From positions 1-9,432 of the forward strand of contig JAPLEC010000388.1 of NCBI GenBank assembly GCA_026391515.1: DNA of 9,432 bases. Direction: 5' to 3'. The notes under the pieces are model-generated. The model worked only from the letters and a program-made list of their open reading frames with translations. It ran no database searches and was not told where the DNA came from. Of the stretch, positions 1-5,293 are shown piece by piece. Each line of letters starts with the position of its first letter. The stretch's first letter is position 1. A program made the translations under genes and the position numbers. Origin of the DNA: Bacteroidia bacterium. Its GTDB lineage: Bacteria > Bacteroidota > Bacteroidia > Bacteroidales > VadinHA17.

Positions 1-55
1 GTTAGAAATAAATTTAAATTTATGTTGTTTTTCATACAATCATTAAAGAATAAAC

Positions 56-78
56 ATTTTTTAAACATGTTAAAAAAT
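56..78. repeat. Perfect 9-bp A/T inverted repeat
   Basis: The arms ATTTTTTAA (56-64) and TTAAAAAAT (70-78) are perfectly complementary around the 5-base loop ACATG. With no G/C pair the hairpin would be weak. It could be the tail of a terminator for a gene beyond the left edge, or chance in AT-rich DNA. Confidence 0.35.
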
Positions 79-120
79 ATATAACTTTTGATAATCAATA
101 TATTAACATTGAAATTAACA

Positions 121-149
121 TACGTTATGATTGAAATATTAATAACGTA
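121..149. repeat. 8-bp inverted repeat, operator-like
   Basis: TACGTTAT (121-128) and ATAACGTA (142-149) are exact reverse complements separated by 13 bases. A half-site centre-to-centre distance of 21 bp, two helical turns, fits a dimeric DNA-binding protein better than an RNA hairpin. The repeat lies directly after two copies of ATTAACAT. It is about 290 bases from rpiB, so it may serve a gene outside the window. No binder can be named. Confidence 0.35.
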
Positions 150-240
150 ATTAAAACAAATTTATGGTTTTTAGTGTTCATTCAGAGTTAATTTAAGGAC
201 TTTATTTTATTGAAATATTCTAAGAAATATGTTTTAAAAC

Positions 241-267
241 AGAATTTCTAAAACTGTTAGAGATTTT
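241..267 (+). terminator. Possible weak stem-loop/terminator
   Basis: Positions 241-251 can pair with 257-267 (11 pairs including two G-U) around the loop AACTG, and the right arm runs into a T-rich stretch. This is terminator-shaped but has only one G-C pair, so it is marginal. It could end a plus-strand transcript coming from the left edge. Confidence 0.25.
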
Positions 268-436
268 TAAGTTTTTACTTACGTGATTTGTACAATTTAT
301 TAACATGATATTCTGTACTATAAACTTTAATGAAAGAAAGAAGAATTTTTCTATAATATTTAGTTAAAAAAGGATAAAAGAATATTTTTTTCTTAAATTT
401 AACACGATTAATATTTTACTATAAAAATAAAAGCAA

Positions 437-883
437 GTGAAAAAGAAAAAAATAGCAATAATTTCGGATCATGCAGGATTCTTTCTGAAAGAAAAACTAC
501 TGAATTTTCTCATTAAAGAAAAATATGAGATAAAAGATTTTGGTTGTTCTTCTTCAGAAGCGGTTGATTATCCTGATTTTGGTCACCCTATGGCTGCTGC
601 AGTTTCTTCAGGAGAATATAATGCGGGAATTTCAATATGCGGAACAGGAAACGGCATAAATATGACAGTAAATAAGCATCCGGGAATAAGAAGCGCTTTA
701 TGTTGGAATGAAGAGATCAGCAAGCTTGCAAGAGCGCACAATGATGCCAATATCTGTGCTTTACCAGGAAGATACATTTGCGAATCAGAAGCATATTTGA
801 TTATAAGGACATTTCTTGAAACTTCTTTTGAAGGAGGGCGGCACAAAAGAAGGATAGATAAAATTCCACTTAAAATATATTGA
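437..883 (+). CDS. rpiB: Ribose-5-phosphate isomerase B (RpiB/LacAB family)
   Basis: RpiB interconverts ribose 5-phosphate and ribulose 5-phosphate in the non-oxidative pentose phosphate pathway, in the cytosol. At 148 residues it has the usual family length. Visible motifs are the N-terminal SDHAG (D11, H12), the DYPD turn (44-47), the active-site CGTGNG with the isomerase cysteine C68, HNDAN (101-105) with the phosphate-site R112, and the C-terminal GGRHKRRIDKI. The start must be the GTG at 437: a TAA stop lies in frame at 428-430, and the first in-frame ATG (residue 52) would remove D11/H12. There is no Shine-Dalgarno sequence. The next gene begins one base after the stop, so the two are probably co-transcribed and translationally coupled. 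Family assignment is secure. A true allose-6-phosphate or galactose-6-phosphate isomerase role is possible but less likely. Confidence 0.95.
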   Translation: MKKKKIAIISDHAGFFLKEKLLNFLIKEKYEIKDFGCSSSEAVDYPDFGHPMAAAVSSGEYNAGISICGTGNGINMTVNKHPGIRSALCWNEEISKLARAHNDANICALPGRYICESEAYLIIRTFLETSFEGGRHKRRIDKIPLKIY

Positions 884-884
884 A

Positions 885-1325
885 ATGCTTTCAAATTCAT
901 GCAGATACGGAATCAGGGCAGTAATTTATATTGCCAGTCAACCGTCAGAGAAAGGTAAAACAGGAATAAAACAAATATCAAAAGATCTTAACTTACCAAC
1001 TCCTTTTCTTGCCAAAATTCTTCAGCAGCTTGCCAAACAGAAAATATTGAAATCATTAAAAGGACCACATGGCGGCTTTTCGTTACTGAAAGATCCCAGG
1101 AAAATAACACTGCTTGATATGGTTAAAACAATAGACGGAGAAGAAATTTTTACAAACTGTCTCGTCCATAACAGCACATGCAGCTGCGTTGATAAACATA
1201 AAAAACCATGTCCTGTTCATGATGACTATAAAGGACTCAGATCAGATCTTATAAACCTGTTCAGTAATAAAACAATATACGATCTGGTAAGAAAAACTAA
1301 TGAAACGGGAAAAATAGTTATTTGA
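885..1325 (+). CDS. Rrf2 family transcriptional regulator (IscR/NsrR-like)
   Basis: This is a 146-residue winged-helix DNA-binding protein of the Rrf2 family. The N-terminus (SCRYGIRAVIYIA) starts helix 1. The helix-turn-helix covers about residues 27-50 (IKQISKDLNLPTPFLAKILQQL), and the wing carries the family signature KGPHGGFSLL (59-68), followed by the ITLLDMVKTIDG linker. The C-terminal part has C92, C99, C101, C109 and H112. This resembles the cysteine cluster that holds a [2Fe-2S] or [4Fe-4S] centre in IscR, NsrR and RsrR, so redox, iron or NO sensing is likely; the spacing is not exactly that of IscR. The ATG lies one base after the rpiB stop. Its 3' end overlaps the VanZ-like gene on the other strand by 8 bases. 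Targets are unknown; autoregulation of the rpiB unit is a reasonable guess. Confidence 0.9.
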   Translation: MLSNSCRYGIRAVIYIASQPSEKGKTGIKQISKDLNLPTPFLAKILQQLAKQKILKSLKGPHGGFSLLKDPRKITLLDMVKTIDGEEIFTNCLVHNSTCSCVDKHKKPCPVHDDYKGLRSDLINLFSNKTIYDLVRKTNETGKIVI

Positions 1326-1695
1326 TTTTCTCTTTTTGAAAAGATCTGATAATCAAAAAGATCAATACAGAAAATAATATTCCGGCAAGATTAAAAATGA
1401 GATCATAGATGCTTCCTGAGCGGGAAGACGTCAGCAATGACTGCAACAGCTCCATTAATGCTCCGAAAAAGAATGGGATTAACGCAATTAAAAACAAATT
1501 ACCAGTTCTTCCCACTCTTTTCCTGTTTTCAAAAAGGATGACAGACATAAAAACAAAATACATTATAAAATGAATTACCTTGTCCATTCCTTTAAAATGA
1601 ATAATTGAAATTTTCTGTAATTCCTCAGAGCTTGTCAGGCTCAGGATTATAATAATGAATGCGATAATTATTGAGAACTTATTTCTTCTTACCAT
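1318..1695 (-). CDS. VanZ-like family membrane protein
   Basis: This is a small integral membrane protein of 125 residues with four predicted helices at about 7-22, 37-55, 67-88 and 96-119. It carries the conserved polar residues of VanZ-like proteins: M-D-K-x-x-H (37-42) at the start of helix 2, E-x-x-Q (82-85) at the end of helix 3, and D-x3-N-x2-G (98-105) entering helix 4. The family is named after the teicoplanin-resistance protein VanZ, but most members, including the short Bacteroidota ones, have no known role, and nothing here suggests a glycopeptide-resistance cluster. It is divergent from hemW and convergent with the Rrf2 gene, with an 8-base 3' overlap. The basic C-terminus (RSFQKEKIK) should be cytoplasmic. 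Confidence 0.85.
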   Translation of the reverse strand: MVRRNKFSIIIAFIIIILSLTSSEELQKISIIHFKGMDKVIHFIMYFVFMSVILFENRKRVGRTGNLFLIALIPFFFGALMELLQSLLTSSRSGSIYDLIFNLAGILFSVLIFLIIRSFQKEKIK

Positions 1696-1711
1696 TTTTT
1701 AATGTTTGGCG

Positions 1712-1719
1712 CAAATTTA
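1712..1719 (-). promoter_or_regulatory. Candidate -7 box for the VanZ-like gene
   Basis: On the minus strand the sequence reads TAAATTTG, an exact fit to the Bacteroidota -7 consensus TAnnTTTG. It lies 17 bases before the VanZ-like start, which would give a very short leader. I see no TTTG about 19-21 bases further upstream, so only half of the promoter is supported. Confidence 0.3.
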
Positions 1720-1770
1720 ATCAATAGAATGTTAATTTATTTATAAATTTAGCTATTGTAATTTTTATTA

Positions 1771-2907
1771 ATGGCAGGCATCTATCTCCATATACCCTTT
1801 TGTAAAAAGTTATGTAACTACTGTGATTTTTATCACATAATTTGCAATGAAGAGCATGGCGAATTTATTGGCGCATTGCTTAAGGAAACAGAATTAAGAA
1901 AAGACTATCTTGATAAGAATTCTGTATCAACAATATATTTTGGCGGAGGAACACCATCTGTGCTTTCAATAAAAGAAATTGATGGAATTTTTGAAAACCT
2001 GAACAAATGGTTCACTGTTGATCCGGAAAGTGAAATAACTATTGAACTGAACCCGGATGATGTCACGTCAGAATATTTAAAAGGACTGAAAAAGATAGGT
2101 TTTAACCGGATAAGCCTGGGAATACAATCATGGCATGATGATGATCTTAAATTCTTAAACAGGCGGCATAACGGATTACAGGCCACAAATGCATTAAAGG
2201 AAATATTTAAAACGGGGTTTGAAAATGTAACGATTGATCTGATTTATGGCATACCCGGAATGGGAATTGATAAATGGACAGTAAATCTGAACACCGCGCT
2301 GTCTTTTGATATCAAACATTTATCTGCTTATCATCTGACAATTGAGCCAGGAACAGTTTTCGGGAAACTGAAGGGAAAAAAGTCATTTGAAGAAATAGAT
2401 GAAGAAGAGAGCAATTCACAATTTAATGTGTTGATTGAAAAAACTGAAAATGCCGGTTTTATTCAGTATGAAATATCAAATTTCGGAAAGCCCGGCTATT
2501 TTTCTGTTCATAACACAAATTACTGGAAACAGGTACCTTATCTTGGAATTGGTCCGTCAGCTCACTCGTTTAACGGTTATTCAAGGCAATGGAATATAAG
2601 GGATCTGAAAAAATATATTAAATCAGTAAATAGCGGTAAAACATTCTTTGAAAAAGAAGAGCTTGATCTGAAAACAAGATTTAATGAATATATACTGACA
2701 TCCTTAAGAACAATCTGGGGAATTGATCTTGAGTATATTGAAAGGACGTTTGAGAAAGAAGGATGTGATTATGTTATTAATCTGGCTGGGAAATTCATCA
2801 ATTACGGCATGATGAAACAGGACAAAAATACCCTGGTCCTTACAAACCAGGGTAAAATGATATCTGATAATATTATTTCAGAATTTATGATGCCGGCAGA
2901 CAATTAA
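1771..2907 (+). CDS. hemW: HemW, radical SAM heme chaperone (formerly oxygen-independent coproporphyrinogen III oxidase-like)
   Basis: HemW belongs to the radical SAM class related to HemN; characterised members bind heme and deliver it to respiratory enzymes rather than oxidising coproporphyrinogen. At 378 residues it has the usual HemW length. The [4Fe-4S]/SAM motif C11-x3-C15-x2-C18 is followed by D-F, without the fourth cysteine of true HemN (CxxxCxxCxC), which supports HemW. GGGTPS (58-63) is the SAM-binding glycine motif, ELNPDD (92-97) and SLGIQS (115-120) are barrel motifs, and the H-N-x-x-Y-W motif with H247 is the histidine implicated in heme binding in HemW. The C-terminal winged-helix HemN_C domain starts around residue 300 and contains NEYILTSLR. 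It stops exactly where the convergent coiled-coil gene ends. There is no Shine-Dalgarno sequence. Its last 30 codons contain a hairpin that probably terminates the opposing gene. Confidence 0.93.
   Translation: MAGIYLHIPFCKKLCNYCDFYHIICNEEHGEFIGALLKETELRKDYLDKNSVSTIYFGGGTPSVLSIKEIDGIFENLNKWFTVDPESEITIELNPDDVTSEYLKGLKKIGFNRISLGIQSWHDDDLKFLNRRHNGLQATNALKEIFKTGFENVTIDLIYGIPGMGIDKWTVNLNTALSFDIKHLSAYHLTIEPGTVFGKLKGKKSFEEIDEEESNSQFNVLIEKTENAGFIQYEISNFGKPGYFSVHNTNYWKQVPYLGIGPSAHSFNGYSRQWNIRDLKKYIKSVNSGKTFFEKEELDLKTRFNEYILTSLRTIWGIDLEYIERTFEKEGCDYVINLAGKFINYGMMKQDKNTLVLTNQGKMISDNIISEFMMPADN
2824..2854 (-). terminator. Intrinsic terminator of the coiled-coil gene, inside hemW
   Basis: A perfect 9-bp inverted repeat, TACCCTGGT (2829-2837) and ACCAGGGTA (2846-2854), has an 8-base loop. 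Read on the minus strand the hairpin is followed at once by TTTTT (2824-2828), the classic intrinsic-terminator layout. It lies 53 bases beyond the stop of the minus-strand gene. On the plus strand the hairpin is followed by AAAATGA, so it would not stop hemW transcription. Confidence 0.65.
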
Positions 2908-3813
2908 TTATCTCTTTGTAAGAATAAAAGTGGTCTTTCCGATAATAGTATCTTCAAGATAAACGGCTGCACTGTAATTTCCGGGTATAAAATCGCCTGT
3001 ATTATCGAGCCATATAGTAACATCAATATCCTGATTCATATAATCAATAGTCCGGGTAGCCGAATAAATCATCTTATTTCCTTTGTATTCAAACAAATTA
3101 TCGGGACTGCTGGTAATTACGAGTGAATCAGGCCTGATAACTCTCATATAAATTTCTTTTTGACCTGCTTTAGCGATAGGATTTTCACGAAGCGTAAACC
3201 CAACCCGTAATTTTGCCATCATATTAATTCTGGATGTCTCCTTGTTTCTCTTATTAATCGCAACAGCAGTAATATTTTTTGCCTGAATAACTGATGCCAC
3301 TTCAACCTTGGCATTCAATTCTTCTTTTACTTTTTCCAGTTCAGTATTAGTATTCTTTACTTCTGTTATTTGCTGTTTAATTTGCGTATTTTCGGCTACA
3401 AGTGTTTTATTTTTGGTGTTAAGAGAGTCAATCTGAACAATATAGCTTTTCATTATTTCTCTCATTGTTTTTATTTCGTTTTTATATTGTTTTATCAATA
3501 TAGTATTGGAAGCATCCTTTGCCAATAATTGAATAATTTTATTCTTTTCTACTTCAAGCCTTAGATTAAGGCTATCGTTATTTATTTTCACGACATCGTA
3601 CTCATGAAGAATATTCTTTAACTCATTTGCCAGGGAATCTTTTTCTTCTGTAAGTACTATTTCCATTTCAGCCATTTTATTTTTCTTGTCAAAATACATT
3701 ACCACAATAAAAATAAGTGCGATGGCAAGAATAATCAATAAAGCAATCATTCCTATCGGAACGCCTTTTTTATTCTCCTGCAAACCTGACGATTTAATAT
3801 TTGAATCTGCCAT
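2908..3813 (-). CDS. Unknown single-pass membrane protein with coiled coil and beta-rich C-terminal domain
   Basis: I do not recognise a named family with a known function. The 301-residue protein has a short polar, Lys-containing N-terminus, one strongly hydrophobic helix (about 20-41), a long charged segment rich in Leu/Ile/Glu/Lys/Asn (about 44-175) typical of a coiled coil, and a C-terminal domain (about 190-301) with alternating hydrophobic residues and turns suggesting a beta-sandwich. With no cleavage site after the helix, the likely topology is cytoplasmic N-terminus with the coiled coil and beta domain in the periplasm. Similar TM/coiled-coil/beta proteins are, from memory, common in Bacteroidota and usually annotated as hypothetical. 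It stands alone: divergent from the PurF-like gene, and ending directly against hemW with no bases between the two stops. A cell-envelope scaffold or tethering role is only a guess. Confidence 0.8.
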   Translation of the reverse strand: MADSNIKSSGLQENKKGVPIGMIALLIILAIALIFIVVMYFDKKNKMAEMEIVLTEEKDSLANELKNILHEYDVVKINNDSLNLRLEVEKNKIIQLLAKDASNTILIKQYKNEIKTMREIMKSYIVQIDSLNTKNKTLVAENTQIKQQITEVKNTNTELEKVKEELNAKVEVASVIQAKNITAVAINKRNKETSRINMMAKLRVGFTLRENPIAKAGQKEIYMRVIRPDSLVITSSPDNLFEYKGNKMIYSATRTIDYMNQDIDVTIWLDNTGDFIPGNYSAAVYLEDTIIGKTTFILTKR

Positions 3814-3938
3814 TTATTTGATTTTAAAAAAGATATAAGGTGTAAAATTAATAATATCCGGTAAAATATTAAATATCCATTTCAATGATTAAATTTACAA
3901 ATAAACTGTTTTTTGTTAACTTCTTAATATTCAGCAAT

Positions 3939-5180
3939 ATGAGCGGCTTTTATGGTATGATATCAAAATCGGATTGTGTTAAAGATGTTTTTTATGGAAC
4001 AGATTACCATTCCCATCTTGGAACGAAACGGGCAGGGATGGTTTTTATTGTACCGGAAAAAGGATTCCGCCGCTCAATTCATACCCTTGAAAATTCCTAT
4101 TTCAGATCAAAATTTGAAGATGAATTAAAAGATTTTGCAGGAAACTCAGGGATGGGAATTATAAGCGACACAGACCCACAACCCATACTTTTTAATTCAC
4201 ATTTAGGACGATTTGCAATTGTAACCGTAAGCCGGCTTATAAATATTGCAGAGCTTGAAGAACAAATCCTGAGCCGGAAAACGCATTTTACAGAGAATTT
4301 TGAAGGAAACATAAACCCCACTGAAGTTATTGCAAACCTGATAATTGAGAAAGAATCATTTATAGCAGGAATTGAAAATGTTTTTGAAAACATTAAAGGA
4401 TCCTGTTCATTAATGATTCTTACTGAAGAAGGAATAATCGCCGCCAGAGATAAACTTGGAAGAACACCGATTGTCCTGGGTAAAAAAGAGGGCGCATACG
4501 CTGTTGCATCTGAGTCCTGCTCATTTCCAAATACAGGTTTTGAAATCGAATACTATTTAGGACCCGGAGAAATAGTCCATGTGACCGCCGATGGATTTAC
4601 CCAGTTAAAAAAACCGGGCAAAAAAATGCAGATTTGTTCTTTTTTGTGGGTTTACTATGGATATCCTCCTTCTTATTATGAAGGGATAAATGTTGATGAA
4701 TGTCGTTACAGATGCGGCGCATCGCTGGCACGAAGAGATACTGTAAAAGCTGATTTTGTATGCGGGATACCCGATTCGGGTATCGGCCATGCAACTGGGT
4801 ACGGGAATGAAAAGAAAATACCAACTATGCGGGCTTATTCAAAATATACTGTAACCTGGCCGCGAAGCTTTCTGCCTTCATTCCAGGAACAGAGAGATCT
4901 TGTTGCACGGATGAAGCTGATTCCCAACAAAGCCGTAATTGAAGGTAAAAAAATGGTCTTTTGTGATGACAGTATAGTAAGAGGAACACAGCTGAAAGAC
5001 AACACAAACGATATGCGGAAATGCGGAGCGGTTGAAATACATATGAGAATTGCTTGTCCACCGCTTTTGTATTCATGTGATTGGAGAAGCTTTGTACACA
5101 CTGCTGGGATGGAAGCAGTTATTTTTAATAAGACAAAAGACAAAAGACAAAAGAAACAAGAAAAAAATCCCCTCCTGTGA
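3939..5180 (+). CDS. PurF-like amidophosphoribosyltransferase paralogue, C-terminus disrupted
   Basis: The protein is homologous to glutamine-PRPP amidotransferase (first step of purine synthesis): an Ntn-type glutaminase-like domain (about 1-225) and a type I phosphoribosyltransferase domain (about 230-380). The PRTase part keeps IPDSGIGHATGY (277-288), RSFLPSF-Q-E-Q-R (309-319) and the PRPP loop CDDSIVRGT (342-350). C233 and C380 match the first two [4Fe-4S] ligands of Bacillus-type PurF. The start is placed at ATG 3939 because it gives the family-like opening MSGFYG; an ATG at 3885 would add 18 hydrophobic residues unlike PurF. The glutaminase half lacks the N-terminal Cys nucleophile (Ser here) and the HNGN motif. 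After C380 the frame is lost: the conserved Cys-x2-Cys tail is encoded out of frame at 5081-5128, and the open frame reads through a repeat to a stop at 5178. Probably a decaying gene, or a sequence error. Confidence 0.8.
   Translation: MSGFYGMISKSDCVKDVFYGTDYHSHLGTKRAGMVFIVPEKGFRRSIHTLENSYFRSKFEDELKDFAGNSGMGIISDTDPQPILFNSHLGRFAIVTVSRLINIAELEEQILSRKTHFTENFEGNINPTEVIANLIIEKESFIAGIENVFENIKGSCSLMILTEEGIIAARDKLGRTPIVLGKKEGAYAVASESCSFPNTGFEIEYYLGPGEIVHVTADGFTQLKKPGKKMQICSFLWVYYGYPPSYYEGINVDECRYRCGASLARRDTVKADFVCGIPDSGIGHATGYGNEKKIPTMRAYSKYTVTWPRSFLPSFQEQRDLVARMKLIPNKAVIEGKKMVFCDDSIVRGTQLKDNTNDMRKCGAVEIHMRIACPPLLYSCDWRSFVHTAGMEAVIFNKTKDKRQKKQEKNPLL
5081..5128 (+). pseudogene. Out-of-frame C-terminal tail of the PurF-like gene
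   Basis: Read two bases out of phase with the main frame, this segment encodes LEKLCTHCWDGSSYF and then TAA (5126-5128). A C-x2-C-W-x-G ending is what I recall for the Bacteroidota PurF paralogue, and it corresponds to the C-x2-C-F-T-G ending that supplies the last two Fe-S ligands of Bacillus PurF. In Bacillus PurF about 60 residues separate this motif from the preceding cysteine (the equivalent of C380). Here the tail follows almost directly, so roughly 50-odd codons appear to be missing, with a net loss of 3n+1 bases. The original TAA lies three bases before the repeat block, which fits it being the true former end of the gene. Confidence 0.7.
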
Positions 5181-5200
5181 GGGGCATGGGGTGGGTTTTT
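5161..5200. terminator. GC-rich hairpin with A-run before and T-run after
   Basis: CCCCTC (5169-5174) pairs perfectly with GAGGGG (5179-5184) around the tetraloop CTGT. A second G-run (GGGG, 5188-5191) offers an alternative partner. Seven A precede (5161-5167) and five T follow (5196-5200), so the unit could work as a terminator for the plus-strand PurF-like gene, possibly in both directions. The stop codon of the read-through frame (5178-5180) lies in this hairpin. Confidence 0.4.
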
Positions 5201-5222
5201 AATGACAAAAGAAATTAAAATT

Positions 5223-5247
5223 CCCCCTTCGAAGGGGGTAAGGGGGA
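5223..5247. repeat. Second GC-rich palindromic repeat unit
   Basis: CCCCCTTCGAAGGGGG (5223-5238) is a perfect 16-base palindrome, followed by TAA and a second GGGGG (5242-5246) that could compete for the C-run. It shares the plan and orientation of the unit at 5169-5195. In a window averaging well under half G+C, these two units are the most G/C-dense spots. Confidence 0.7.
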
Positions 5248-5293
5248 TGTTTAAAGAAAGACAAAAAATCAATCAGTAATCAGTAACCAGTAT

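Larger units (their letters stand above)
1..436. other. AT-rich gene-free stretch upstream of rpiB
   Basis: No credible coding region is present; the longest ATG-started frames are about 20 codons. By hand count only about one base in six is G or C, far below the neighbouring genes. The stretch holds three inverted repeats (56-78, 121-149, 241-267) and three exact copies of the octamer ATTAACAT (102-109, 114-121, 299-306). The promoter of the rpiB-Rrf2 pair should lie in its right half, but I find no clear TTTG/TAnnTTTG pair. A TATAAT at 352-357 is the only box-like string and is weak in such AT-rich DNA. No DnaA-box cluster, tRNA or riboswitch-like fold is recognisable. Confidence 0.7.
5131..5292. 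repeat. Composite interspersed repeat block between the PurF-like gene and nfo
   Basis: The block contains, in order: three tandem GACAAAA heptamers (5132-5152); a GC-rich hairpin unit (5169-5195); a fourth GACAAAA (5204-5210); a second GC-rich unit (5223-5247); a fifth GACAAAA (5260-5266); and three tandem heptamers ATCAGTA, ATCAGTA, ACCAGTA (5272-5292). The two GC units share one plan (C-run, G-run, 3-base spacer, second G-run) and look like diverged copies. On the minus strand they read as NPPHAPHRRGF and NIPLTPFEGGI. Such strings are, from memory, a hallmark of dispersed repeats in Bacteroidota and neighbouring phyla that give rise to spurious ORFs. No transposase is nearby. Confidence 0.75.

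Noticed and set aside
1..436. Replication origin
   Set aside because: AT-rich, but no DnaA-box cluster (TTATNCACA-like) is visible and no dnaA, dnaN, parB or gidA lies nearby.
583..900. Minus-strand ORF of 105 codons antisense to rpiB
   Set aside because: rpiB is unambiguous with all catalytic motifs; the antisense frame has no recognisable features.
1321..1357. Nested A/T-rich stem-loop just after the Rrf2 stop (TTTGATT/AATCAAA around TCTTTT/AAAAGA)
   Set aside because: It lies in the VanZ-like coding end, has few G-C pairs, an inner loop of only two bases and no T-run after it, so it is too weak to call as a terminator.
1318..1695. Glycopeptide resistance gene vanZ
   Set aside because: Only the short VanZ-like fold is present; no other van genes are nearby and such proteins are widespread without a resistance role.
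3885..3938. Earlier ATG of the PurF-like frame, giving a hydrophobic MIKFTNKLFFVNFLIF leader
   Set aside because: It looks a little like a signal peptide, but PurF-type enzymes are cytosolic and the family-like opening is MSGFYG at 3939.
4835..5272. Minus-strand ORF of 145 codons containing NIPLTPFEGGI and NPPHAPHRRGF
   Set aside because: It is antisense to the PurF-like gene and made of translated repeat units, a well-known source of spurious proteins.
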